Assembly: GCF_900102535.1 (NCBI RefSeq)
Contig: NZ_FNBP01000011.1
Location: 62,001 to 126,000, forward strand
Reading direction: 5' to 3'
DNA length: 64,000 nt
Source of the DNA: Sulfitobacter delicatus
GTDB lineage: Bacteria; Pseudomonadota; Alphaproteobacteria; Rhodobacterales; Rhodobacteraceae
Below the pieces are notes generated by a model. The model worked only from the letters and a program-made list of their open reading frames with translations, ran no database searches and was not told the DNA's origin. Shown in pieces: positions 16,074 through 24,727 of the stretch (its first letter is position 1; each line of letters opens with the position of its first letter). A program made the position numbers and the translations under genes.

Positions 16074-17525
16074 ATGGACCAGACCGTCAAGAAAAAGGAT
16101 TGCTGCTCATCGAAAGAGGTCAGCGGCGACCAATATGACCTCATTGTCGTTGGTGCCGGCTCGGCCGGGTTTTCTGCCTCGATCACGGCAGCCGATGCCG
16201 GAAAGCGCGTGGCGCTTATCGGGCACGGCACCATCGGCGGCACCTGTGTGAATGTCGGTTGCGTACCGTCCAAGGCAATGATCCGCGCCGCCGAAGCGGT
16301 GCACGGTGGCACGTCCGCTGCCCGGTTTCCGGGCATCTCGCCTTGCGCCCATGCCGTGGATTGGGGTGGCGTGGTGAAAGGCACCGCCGATCTGGTCGCG
16401 GAGATGCGGCACAAGAAATATATCGACCTGCTGCCCGCCTATGAGAACGTCACCTATATCGACGAAGGCCCGGCGCGATTGGTCGAGGGTGGAGTCGCTG
16501 TCACCGAGCGGGTCATTTCCTCCCCTCGCATCCTGATCGCCACCGGCTCGCGCCCGCACATGCCCGCGATCGAGGGTATCGACGCCGTGGAAGCACTTGA
16601 TTCCTGGGGCCTTCTGAGCCTGCCTGACCGGCCCGAAAGCATCCTCGTGCTGGGCGGCGGCTATATCGGCTGCGAGCTGGCGCAAATGGCCTCGAGACTG
16701 GGGGTGAAGGTCACGCTAGTGACCCGCTCGCGCCTTCTGCCGGGTGCCGAGCCGGAGGTGACCGAGGCGCTGACGGAGGCGCTGAAGGTCGAGGGCATCA
16801 CGGTCGAGACCGGTCTTGCTTACGTCTCGGTCGCGAAAGCTGCGGGCGGCGTCAGTCTGACTGTCGAACGGGGTGGCAAGACCGAGGATCTGACCGCCGA
16901 GCGGCTGGTTGTGACCACCGGCAGGATCGCCAATTCCCAGGACCTTGGTTTGGAAGAGCTTGGGATCGAGACTGACGGACGCGGCTCGATCAAGGTCGGC
17001 CCCGACATGGCCACCACACGGGCCGGCGTCTGGGCGGCAGGCGATGTCACCGACCGTGACCAGTTTGTTTATATGGCGGCCTATGGCGCCAAGGTGGGGA
17101 TCAACAACGCCCTTGGAGTGGAGCCGATGCGCTATGAGAATGCGGCGATGCCCTGGGTCGTGTTTACCGACCCGCAAGTGGCCGGCGTCGGCCTTTCGGA
17201 GGTTGAGGCCAGGGCGGCGGGGCACGAGGTCAAAACCAGTGTGATCACGCTCGACAACGTGCCCCGCGCCGTCGCTGCACGCGATACCCGCGGCGTGATT
17301 AAGCTGGTGGCCGACGTCAAGACCGACCGCCTGCTGGGCGGTCAGATCGCGGCACCAGAGGGATCGGACACGATTCAGACACTGGCAATGGCGCTTAAAT
17401 TCGGCATGACCACCAAGGCACTTGGAGAGACGATCTTCCCATATCTGACCACGGTTGAAGGGCTGAAACTCGCCGCACAAACCTTCGACAAGGATGTAGC
17501 CAAACTCAGCTGCTGCGCGGGGTGA
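16074..17525 (+). CDS. merA: Mercuric reductase MerA (no NmerA domain)
   Basis: 483 aa. Active-site Cys58-x4-Cys63 in 'GGTCVNVGCVPSK', FAD and NADPH folds ('VGAGSAGFSA', 'LGGGYIGCEL') and the C-terminal Cys480-Cys481 pair ('LSCCAG') that passes Hg(II) to the active site of the partner subunit. The N-terminal HMA domain is absent; instead a short lysine-rich leader carries Cys10-Cys11. It reduces Hg(II) to volatile Hg(0). Last gene of the operon; no merB is present, so the set is narrow-spectrum. Confidence 0.95.
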   Translation: MDQTVKKKDCCSSKEVSGDQYDLIVVGAGSAGFSASITAADAGKRVALIGHGTIGGTCVNVGCVPSKAMIRAAEAVHGGTSAARFPGISPCAHAVDWGGVVKGTADLVAEMRHKKYIDLLPAYENVTYIDEGPARLVEGGVAVTERVISSPRILIATGSRPHMPAIEGIDAVEALDSWGLLSLPDRPESILVLGGGYIGCELAQMASRLGVKVTLVTRSRLLPGAEPEVTEALTEALKVEGITVETGLAYVSVAKAAGGVSLTVERGGKTEDLTAERLVVTTGRIANSQDLGLEELGIETDGRGSIKVGPDMATTRAGVWAAGDVTDRDQFVYMAAYGAKVGINNALGVEPMRYENAAMPWVVFTDPQVAGVGLSEVEARAAGHEVKTSVITLDNVPRAVAARDTRGVIKLVADVKTDRLLGGQIAAPEGSDTIQTLAMALKFGMTTKALGETIFPYLTTVEGLKLAAQTFDKDVAKLSCCAG

Positions 17526-17849
17526 AAAGACGAGAAATTCCGGCGACACCGACTCATAAGCAGCGCTCATTGTGAACCAGCGCGTACAAAGCCACAAAGT
17601 GCTTGTGGCGGTCAGCATTCTCTCGGCATGGAGGCTGACGGCGGTAACGGATAATCACATATTAGAGCCAGCAGTGCACATCCCATCGTTTTGTCATTAG
17701 GTTGGTTATTGTGGCGGGGTTCATAAACAGACCGATCTCATCAAGATGGAAAGTGATCGGGAGTTGCCGAGAACGTCGCTGGGTCAACAATTGGTGATTA
17801 CATTAGCCCCTGTCTATTTGATCGCCCGCAATACAAAGAAAGAATCGCC
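17526..17849. other. Intergenic stretch after merA (no gene seen)
   Basis: 324 bp, less GC-rich than the flanks. A short frame from GTG 17571 resembles nothing. It marks the boundary between the mer operon and the decayed zone. Confidence 0.5.
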
Positions 17850-18453
17850 ATGAATACAGTTGACACTGATTCTCGCACAACAGGTTCACTACCCGCATTC
17901 AACGCCCGAACATTAGGGTTAATGTTCGTCGCAGGTTTTTTTTGCAACCGTCGCGTTCGATCTGTTGGGTCAGATCATCAGCCCGGGCTTGGGCTTTTCG
18001 CGGTTGTCACCGCACGGGCTAGCGAGGAGCTTACTCGGCAGCCTTGGTCTGCCGAGCGGTGATTTCGCGGGATATTTCGTACATTTTTGTCTTGTTGGCC
18101 TGATTGGCTATCCCGTCGGTTGGTTGTTCGTCTTTAGACCAGTTTGGCACCGCATCGCGGGGCAGACGAACTGGTTTTTGCCCTCGGCGATTTAGGGGTT
18201 CGGCCTGTGGGTGTTCGCCATCGGCGGCATTACGTCTGTCGCAGGTCTTCCTTTCTTTCTGAATTTCACCGGCATTACCTGGGTAGCGCTGGTGGGTCAT
18301 ATGCTCGGGACCGGGATCATGAAAAAGCGTGGCACGCTACAATTTCCGGGCCAGAGACCAGTCACTATGGATGAGAAATCACCGTCATTTGCCGGTAGCC
18401 CTATTGCAGGAAATGCGATTCTTGTTGACGGTGATCGATGGACCCACTCCTGA
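17850..18453 (+). pseudogene. Broken gene for a multi-pass membrane protein
   Basis: The start 'MNTVDTDSRTTGSLPAFNAR' then 'TLGLMFVAGFF' runs into a T8 tract at 17936-17943, after which the reading frame moves by one: 'ATVAFDLLGQIISPGLGFSR' continues in the other frame to 'QTNWFLPSAI', then TAG at 18193-18195, then 'GFGLWVFAIGGITSVAGLPF' in the same frame. Joining these gives one protein with about four hydrophobic segments. I do not recognise the family. One homopolymer frameshift and one amber codon (probably from Trp) disable it. Confidence 0.65.
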
Positions 18454-18496
18454 TGTGAGCCAAGCGAAAGAACCATCGGCTTTCGTCCGGAAACCT

Positions 18497-19741
18497 TCAA
18501 TAGGAAGCGAAAACCGTGCGTATAGTCGAACTCGGTTCCGGATCATCCGAGTTGCTGGGCTGTGTCCACGACAGGTAAACCCCTTCATTCGTTCGCGCCG
18601 TGCGCGGGAAGTTGACCGAACCTGCGCCGTTGTTTCGCGCAATCAGTTGCAGGTCCTTACACTGCTGACCGGTTGTGATCTGGCAAGCAAGGATCACCTC
18701 GCTCTCATTTGCCCATTCGACCCACGTCACGAACGCAGTCTGAGGGTCCAGCATGAGAACATCTACCCGACCGGCAGCAATGCCCAGGCTGACTTTCGCC
18801 GGATCGCCAAAATTCCTTCCGCCGTCGGAAGAGAACGCAACCTTGACTTCCGGCTTGTCATTTGCAGCCGTGAACCAGGCCACGGCGGCTGTTTGGCTGG
18901 CGGTCGCGATGGCGGGGCCATTGACCGGGCAGCCGGAGATTTCCCAGCCGTCATTGTGGACGTTTGTTGGTTCTGACCACATGCCGCCTTGGTGTCTTAC
19001 GACAGATATATCCCTGATTTCCGCATCTGTTCTGTCGCGGTATGCGACAAGGACGGTGCCATCGTCCAGCGATGCGGCGGACGTCTGGCAGCATGAACAG
19101 GTCTGCGCATCGACAAGAACATCATCGGTTCGCGTGCCTTCGGGCGTGATCCGGGTTGCGCGCAACTGCATGGCATCCGGGTAGTTGCTGGCTGCGCTGG
19201 TGAAAAGCGGCTTGTCATATGCGCGTCCGTCAAGCCAGACAGACATCAAGGAACCGTCTTCGAGCGGCTGGAGCGTGACAAAACCGTGTTGGCTGACCGA
19301 CCGATCATCATGTGGCGTTATCGGAGCGCTCCATGTCAGGCCCTCATCCGGCGAAAGAGAGATCTTGACGTCATAGGCATAGTCGTTTTTGGAATTTTCC
19401 CACAGCCAGTGAGCCGCAAAGGTACCGTCATCAAGCGCAACAACGGACGGAAAATCGGCCCAGTTCACGAAGAGTTCGTCGGACACGGTAACAGTGCGGG
19501 CCGCGCTCCATTCTGCGTTTTCAAGGACCGACAATTCTACCGCAAACCCGTCAGGGTGTGGTTCGGTCCAACCCAGCAGGACCCGATCATCTTGCAGTGC
19601 GAACAGGGTGGGTTCCTGCGCATTGTTCCCGACCGGTGGGGCCAGGTCGGAGAACTCCAACGGCTCGGCAAGGGCAATGTTTGCCGTCATGGCCGCAAAC
19701 AGATACGCAACACTCAAAACAGAATGGATTTTTGATGGCAT
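18497..19741 (-). CDS. Secreted BNR/sialidase-like beta-propeller protein
   Basis: 414 aa with a signal peptide ending 'ANIALAEPL'. Asp-box-like repeats recur, such as 'SLSPDEGLTWSAPI' and 'AFSSDGGRNFGDPA', together with 'PSVVALDDGTFAAHW' strands, which is a six-bladed sialidase-like fold. A 'TCSCCQTSAASLDDG' segment offers a cluster of three cysteines, a possible metal site and unusual for a sialidase. Sialidase catalytic residues are not obvious, so an enzymatic call is unsafe. GGAAAGG precedes the ATG, and a TACA-type direct repeat lies 69 bp upstream. A shorter BNR-type protein occurs in the second copper cassette at 59198. Confidence 0.7.
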   Translation of the reverse strand: MPSKIHSVLSVAYLFAAMTANIALAEPLEFSDLAPPVGNNAQEPTLFALQDDRVLLGWTEPHPDGFAVELSVLENAEWSAARTVTVSDELFVNWADFPSVVALDDGTFAAHWLWENSKNDYAYDVKISLSPDEGLTWSAPITPHDDRSVSQHGFVTLQPLEDGSLMSVWLDGRAYDKPLFTSAASNYPDAMQLRATRITPEGTRTDDVLVDAQTCSCCQTSAASLDDGTVLVAYRDRTDAEIRDISVVRHQGGMWSEPTNVHNDGWEISGCPVNGPAIATASQTAAVAWFTAANDKPEVKVAFSSDGGRNFGDPAKVSLGIAAGRVDVLMLDPQTAFVTWVEWANESEVILACQITTGQQCKDLQLIARNNGAGSVNFPRTARTNEGVYLSWTQPSNSDDPEPSSTIRTVFASY

Positions 19742-19809
19742 TGCGCACCTTTCCGATTATCAGACCAGCGTCATTCACAACCTGAGCATAGGCAAATTTT
19801 GGCGAGTGC

Positions 19810-19826
19810 CATGTAAACTTTTGTAT
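19810..19826 (-). promoter_or_regulatory. TACA-N6-TACA direct repeat upstream of the BNR gene
   Basis: On the minus strand ATACAAAAGTTTACATG: half-sites ATACAAA and TTACATG start 10 bp apart. It is 69 bp upstream of the minus-strand start at 19741 and shares the pattern of the sites at 22231, 32256, 32283, 37220, 38432, 41295 and 53856. Confidence 0.5.
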
Positions 19827-19910
19827 GACGGGCCTGTGCTTGTTGTTAAGAGCGATATCCCGTTGTGGCACAGCTTCGCGTCAACGGTTGGCGCAACCAC
19901 CGCTCCGACC

Positions 19911-21195
19911 TCAGCTGACTTGCACCCAGGTCGCCATGCCATCAGCCTGATGGCTCAGCATATGGCAGTGCAGCATCCACGCGCCGGGATTGTCGAGTAC
20001 GCACACAATCGTCATCGTCTTGCCCGGCGCTACGAGGGTCGTGTCGCGAAGGTGGGTTCGCGCACCATTCTGATCGGTTTCCCAGAAATGGTGGCCATGC
20101 AGGTGGATACCGTGCGGAAAAGCAGTGTCGTTCACCATCCGCACCTGCACTGCTTCATCACGTCTTGCCGAAATCAGCGGTTTGTTCGGCAGACCGCTCA
20201 CGTCGTTGAAGGCCCAGCCCCCGAACCCGCCGTGCGCGCCGTCCCCGGCACCGCCTTGCATGAAGAGATCTGCCGTTTGCGTGATCTCTCCGGGCGCGGG
20301 CACGAGGTTCGCGGGGAGGGGAGCTATCGGCGCAGACCGGATTTGTCGCTGACCGTTCAACATAATGCCCCCCAGTTCCTCGCCACCCGAAGGCACGGTT
20401 TCTCTTAGGATCACATCACCCGTCACATCTGCGATGATGTCGATGCGCTGCGCCGGTGCGAGTTTTAGATTGCCCAGCGAAACCAGCTCGGGCAGCGGCA
20501 TCCCGTCATAGGCCACACAAAAGCCCGTCAGCCCGTCGATACGTATCTCGAAAATGCGATCCGGTGTCGGATTGATCAGACGCAACCGGATGTGATCCCC
20601 CAGCCGCGCCTGCTCAGACGACAGGAAGGTGGTCATCAAGTCCCCCAGCCTACCTGCTGTTATGAAATCAGCGCGGTCGAATTCCATGTCGAACTGGCCG
20701 GTGTCATCAAGCCGAATGTCGAAGAGGATGGCCGTGATGTCCTGATCCACGTCTGGCGGGGCAGGTTCTTCGACGATCAGGGGCCGAACAGTCCGCGGGC
20801 GACCTGTTCGTAGGAAAGGTAGTGGGAGTGATACCAGTAGGTTCCGGCATCGGGAACCGGAAACCGGAAACCGGTACTCGTAACCCTCATTCGGGATGAT
20901 GACATCCTGTGTCAGCACGTTTACGCCGTCCATCGCGTTGGGCAACCGAATGCCATGCCAGTGTACGAGGGTCCCGTCCTCCAGCCCGTTTTCCACCCGC
21001 GCCCGCAGAATATCGTTCTAGCGCTGTCTGATTTCGGGGCCGGGACAGGTGCCATTGAATCCAAGCATTGCAATGTCCCGCGACCCGATCCGGGTGAAGG
21101 CCGGGCGTCAGGGTGACAGGCACCGAAGCCGCACTCAGGGGCAGGGGGAGCGTGGCTGCGCCAAGCGCAACCATCATCTGAAGACGCTTAAGCAT
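19911..21195 (-). pseudogene. Multicopper oxidase gene with several disabling lesions
   Basis: Start 'MLKRLQMMVALGAATLPLPL' is followed by a frame change near 21090-21100. The frame then reads 'IAMLGFNGTCPGPEIRQR', TAG at 21018-21020, then 'VENGLEDGTLVHWHGIRLPN'. At about 20860-20880 a 7-bp tandem duplication (TTTCCGG twice) shifts the frame, and a missing C near 20783 shifts it back. In between, the alternative frame spells '[20 protein letters not shown]'. The rest is intact to 'HCHMLSHQADGMATWVQVS'. All four copper-site motifs can be found, so it was once functional and related to the oxidases at 43961 and 57777. Confidence 0.85.
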
Positions 21196-21323
21196 GGGTT
21201 TCCGTGTATTCCGTTTCTGGGGCCTGCAACCCACATCCCCCACCGTTGCGGAAGGGCGTCCCGGCGAGATATATTGATACATTGCAGATTGGCGCCCAGG
21301 TTTGGCGGAATACCGGAGAGCAC

Positions 21324-21989
21324 CTAACGTATCTGCAGGTCCTGAATGGCCGCAAGGATCTTTCCGTCGGTATCATCGCTGTCGGCTGTCACCGCAAGAC
21401 CGACCAGAACCTTTGGCATGTCCCCGAACGCACGCACGAAATCGCGATCCAGGTTCACATTCTCGGTGAAGTTGCCGGTTTGCGCCGTTTGCAGAATTTT
21501 CGATTTGAGACCCGTCGAGTAGGGGCTGTTCAGCAATGCGCCTTTCGCATGATTGCCACCCCAGACATAAACCAGCGCCCGCGTATTGGGATCACGCAGC
21601 AATTTGCGCGCCGTTGTTCGGCCAAGCGTGCTTGCGGTCTGCGGATCGACGAATATGAAGTACAAAGCAAGATTGCGATCATCGCCGCCGCGCCGTGTGA
21701 GGTCGGTTCCCTTAACACCCTGCGTGACGGACCATTCCCACATTGCTGCCTTTGCGGTGCCAAGGGCTGCGCTGACCGGACGCCAGAGAACCGAAACCGT
21801 GCCATCGGAAATCACGTCCAGCCGCCGACCTTGCAGGCCGTACTCGTTCGAAAAGAGCCGCAAGAGGCCCTGTTCTTTCCAGCTTCCATCGAATGGAATT
21901 GTCTTTCCTTGCGCATAGAGGGGCGGGGCGTTTGCAGCTAATGCAACAAAAGCGATGAAAAGTGTCGCTGCGAGGGACCGTATAAACAT
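21324..21989 (-). CDS. DUF3047 periplasmic protein
   Basis: 221 aa from the ATG at 21989, which is preceded by AAAAGGAG. Signal peptide to about 'PPLYAQGK'. The mature part matches DUF3047: 'FDGSWKEQGLLRLFSNEY', 'DGTVSVLWRPV', 'DLTRRGGDDRNLALYFIFVD', 'ALVYVWGGNHAKGA' and 'VGLAVTADSDDTDG'. The family function is unknown. It is upstream of the broken multicopper oxidase on the same strand. Confidence 0.8.
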   Translation of the reverse strand: MFIRSLAATLFIAFVALAANAPPLYAQGKTIPFDGSWKEQGLLRLFSNEYGLQGRRLDVISDGTVSVLWRPVSAALGTAKAAMWEWSVTQGVKGTDLTRRGGDDRNLALYFIFVDPQTASTLGRTTARKLLRDPNTRALVYVWGGNHAKGALLNSPYSTGLKSKILQTAQTGNFTENVNLDRDFVRAFGDMPKVLVGLAVTADSDDTDGKILAAIQDLQIR

Positions 21990-22448
21990 CTGAACTCCTT
22001 TTGCGATGCCGCTGGTCCTGCTTTGATCCCGGTTATCACCATTATGTGCCGTCATGATCCGTTGAATTGTGCCGGGCGCGCGCAACTTCAATGAACATAT
22101 CCGTGATCATAGATGTGGTTGCGCAATGGTCGTTGCAGGACGCGGGAGCGAATTCAGATCATGGAGCGCGACCTTGATCGGCTGATTTCCCGCGACGGAC
22201 GGATCCAGTAGGCGGCGGAGCTTCCAACCGTTACAAACAAGTACAAAACTCATGGGATACAAGCGCCTGAACACATGGACGCGGGTGGCGATGTGCGTCA
22301 TCTCTGGTTCAACGGAACCGACTCCCGCACGCAAGGATGGCACATTCACCACAGCGCTTTGGGCTGGGGACAACAGGGTTGAACGCGCCAACGTCCGTTG
22401 CGGGAAACAAAATGTGGCCTTGTGTGAAACAGGCAAAGGTAACAAAGA
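21990..22448. other. Intergenic control region between DUF3047 gene and lgt
   Basis: 459 bp without a convincing gene. It contains the direct repeat at 22231-22247 and should hold divergent promoters for the two flanking genes. I could not assign hexamers. Confidence 0.5.
22231..22247 (+). promoter_or_regulatory. TACA-N6-TACA direct repeat upstream of lgt
   Basis: TTACAAACAAGTACAAA: half-sites TTACAAA (22231) and GTACAAA (22241) exactly 10 bp apart, on the strand of lgt, about 200 bp upstream of its start. Candidate response-regulator box. Confidence 0.5.
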
Positions 22449-23378
22449 ATGCTGACTTCGATTATCCAATTTCCTGACATCGGAACAGAGATTTTTGCCG
22501 TTGATATCGGATCGTTCCGCTTTGCCCTGCGTTGGTATGCGCTGGCCTATATTGTTGGCCTCCTTATCGGCTGGCGCATCTGTGTCGCATTGGTCCGCTC
22601 TTCGTCAGTCTGGGGGGCCGGGGCGCCGCCGCTGCAACCCAAGCAACTGGAAGACCTGCTGACATGGATCATTCTGGGCGTGATCGTGGGGGGCAGGCTG
22701 GGGTTCGTGCTTTTCTATCAACCTCAGTACTATTTTCAGAACCCCGTCGAAATCTTCATGGTCTGGCAGGGTGGTATGTCATTTCATGGCGGCTTTTTCG
22801 GCGTGGTCGTGGCCACCTTGCTTTTTTGCTATCGCAACGGCGCACCCGTTCTATCAACGGCGGATCTGCTCGCTGTTGCAACACCACCGGGTCTTTTCCT
22901 CGGTCGGCTGGCCAACTTCACCAATAACGAGCTTTGGGGCCGTCCGACCGATGTGCCCTGGGCGGTGGCATTCCCCGGCGAGGCGGCCCAGTCCTGTGCG
23001 GGCGTCGTGGGCCTGTGTGGCCGCCATCCGTCCCAGCTTTATGAGGCTCTTCTGGAGGGTATCCTGCTTGGCTCGGTCCTGATCTTTCTGGCCTGGAAAC
23101 GCGGTTGGCTGCGCTTTCCCGGAAGCCTTACTGGCCTGTTCCTGGCGGGATACGGAAGCGCAAGGTTCCTTGTCGAGTTCTTCCGGCAGCCTGATATGCA
23201 GTTCGTCACGCAGGACAACCCGATTGGACATGCGGTTCATTGGGCGGGCTATGGGCTGACAATGGGCCAACTGCTGTCGTTGCCGATGATTATCCTTGGC
23301 GCGGCCCTGATCGTATGGTCCCGCAGGCGTGTGACGGTTAATTCTGCGGATCTGGTGTCGACATCAGATTCTTTGTGA
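22449..23378 (+). CDS. lgt: Prolipoprotein diacylglyceryl transferase
   Basis: 309 aa, about seven membrane segments. Lgt signatures: '[17 protein letters not shown]', '[16 protein letters not shown]', '[14 protein letters not shown]', '[18 protein letters not shown]' and '[13 protein letters not shown]'. It transfers diacylglycerol to the lipobox Cys of prolipoproteins. Chromosomal lgt is normally essential and single-copy, so this is likely an accessory copy. The start is supported by AAAGGTAACAAAGA upstream. A lipoprotein-like gene at 36626 could be a client. Confidence 0.93.
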   Translation: MLTSIIQFPDIGTEIFAVDIGSFRFALRWYALAYIVGLLIGWRICVALVRSSSVWGAGAPPLQPKQLEDLLTWIILGVIVGGRLGFVLFYQPQYYFQNPVEIFMVWQGGMSFHGGFFGVVVATLLFCYRNGAPVLSTADLLAVATPPGLFLGRLANFTNNELWGRPTDVPWAVAFPGEAAQSCAGVVGLCGRHPSQLYEALLEGILLGSVLIFLAWKRGWLRFPGSLTGLFLAGYGSARFLVEFFRQPDMQFVTQDNPIGHAVHWAGYGLTMGQLLSLPMIILGAALIVWSRRRVTVNSADLVSTSDSL

Positions 23379-23447
23379 ATATCCGAGCGTAGTGTTGGCG
23401 AAGTGACCATTGCGGCCTGGGTCCGCATATGAGCCTTGGGCGCGTGC

Positions 23448-23970
23448 TCAATGATGCGGCTTGCGTCCTTTCGCAATCATCAGATGGTGCTCTTGATGAT
23501 GTACACCGATTGTCATCAGACCAAAGAAACCAAGGCCCTGTATTTGTTCACCATCGCCACCCACGATCAGTGCGACACCATCCTCCATTTCTTCTGACGC
23601 AACACTCCAGCCTGTTTCACCGGCAAGGAACGGTGCATGGGCGGGAACCATTGTGTTGATGGCCGACAGGACACGCGGGCTGCCACGCACTTCGAACCGT
23701 GCCCCGTCGGGCCGCAGAATGCGGGTGACCTCTGCCTTTCGTGTCAAAAGGTCCATATCGACCAGATGGTCCCTCAGTTTGTCGATATTGACGGCGCCCC
23801 AATCGGTTTCGGGATCGGCCTGGAGCAGCACAACTATTTCGGCCAATGCGGCGAAGGCGGACTGGCCGGTTTCCTGGGGCGTCGGACGCGTGACCCATGG
23901 ATGAATGCATTTGTTGCGGCGTAACGGGTGTCGCAAGCAAGACAGCGAAGAGAACGGGTATCAGTCGCAT
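23448..23970 (-). pseudogene. Frameshifted gene for a small secreted protein
   Basis: A signal peptide starts at 23970 ('MRLIPVLFAVLLATPVTPQQ' then 'MHSSMGHASDAP'). The frame then breaks at a C4 run (plus-strand GGGG, 23876-23879), and the rest continues in another frame as 'QETGQSAFAALAEIVVLLQA' through 'VHHQEHHLMIAKGRKPHH' to 23448. One missing C explains the break. The C-terminus is His-rich. The family is not recognised. It is divergent from the Crp/Fnr gene. Confidence 0.6.
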
Positions 23971-24043
23971 GGACCAGCCTTTCCTGAGTGTATTCGGATT
24001 CAGCCTAGTACCTGATCGGACCCTGAAATATGATTTGGATCAT

Positions 24044-24610
24044 ATGAAGCCTGAACCCTATAATCTCATACCGCCCTCCGCCTTGCGTCCGCTGACGAGG
24101 GCCGCAGGGGATACGGTCTTTCGTCAGGGCGCGCGGACCTGCGGCCTTTATGTTATTAAGTGCGGGCGCGTTCATCTTGAGCGTGTCGGCCCGGATGGCG
24201 AACGATTTATCATCTACCGTGCCGAGCCCGGGATGAGCCTTGCCGAAGCATCGGTGTTTTCGGATAGATACCACTGCGATGCGGTCGTGGCGGAGGCTGG
24301 GGCGTTTGTACAGATCGACAAAGCGGCGGTCTTGTCTGCCTTTGCAGATCCGGATTTTGCACGCGCCTATGCGCGGCAAGCGGCCCAGCAGATACAAGCG
24401 CAACGTCAGGCGCTTGAGATCGTAGGCATCCGCCGCGCAGAAGAACGGGTCTATGCCGGTATGGTGGCGGGCCTGCTTGAAAGCTCCGTTGTCGATTTTG
24501 CCAGCGCGCTGCACCTTTCGCACGAGGCCACCTATCGGGCCTTGCGAAAGCTTGTGAATGATGGCCGGATCGCAAATCCGACCCGGGGAACGTATCATTT
24601 GCGCCCCTGA
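24044..24610 (+). CDS. Crp/Fnr-family transcription regulator
   Basis: 188 aa from the ATG at 24044. The cyclic-nucleotide-binding-like beta roll ('GDTVFRQGARTCGLYVIKCG' followed by 'RVHLER') is followed by a C-terminal HTH ('DFASALHLSHEATYRALRKL'). There is no N-terminal Cys cluster for an Fe-S centre, so it is not a classical Fnr. Two Cys (in RTCGLY and KCGRV) lie in the sensor domain. The target is unknown; the copper ATPase operon and a frameshifted small gene flank it. Confidence 0.85.
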   Translation: MKPEPYNLIPPSALRPLTRAAGDTVFRQGARTCGLYVIKCGRVHLERVGPDGERFIIYRAEPGMSLAEASVFSDRYHCDAVVAEAGAFVQIDKAAVLSAFADPDFARAYARQAAQQIQAQRQALEIVGIRRAEERVYAGMVAGLLESSVVDFASALHLSHEATYRALRKLVNDGRIANPTRGTYHLRP

Positions 24611-24727
24611 ATGGATCAGCCGGACCATGCCCGGTTCGAGATAACAAAAGGTGCGGTAGCAAAGCTTGGCGGGTATTTCGCTTGCCCGATAACAATGAGA
24701 ATTGCTGCCCGCGACGATGACCTGTTT

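Noticed and set aside
17571..17700. Short GTG-started frame after merA
   Set aside because: About 43 codons with no ribosome binding site, no family and no conserved context.
21204..21941. 245-aa open frame on the plus strand
   Set aside because: Antisense to the DUF3047 gene, which has a signal peptide, a Shine-Dalgarno and family motifs.
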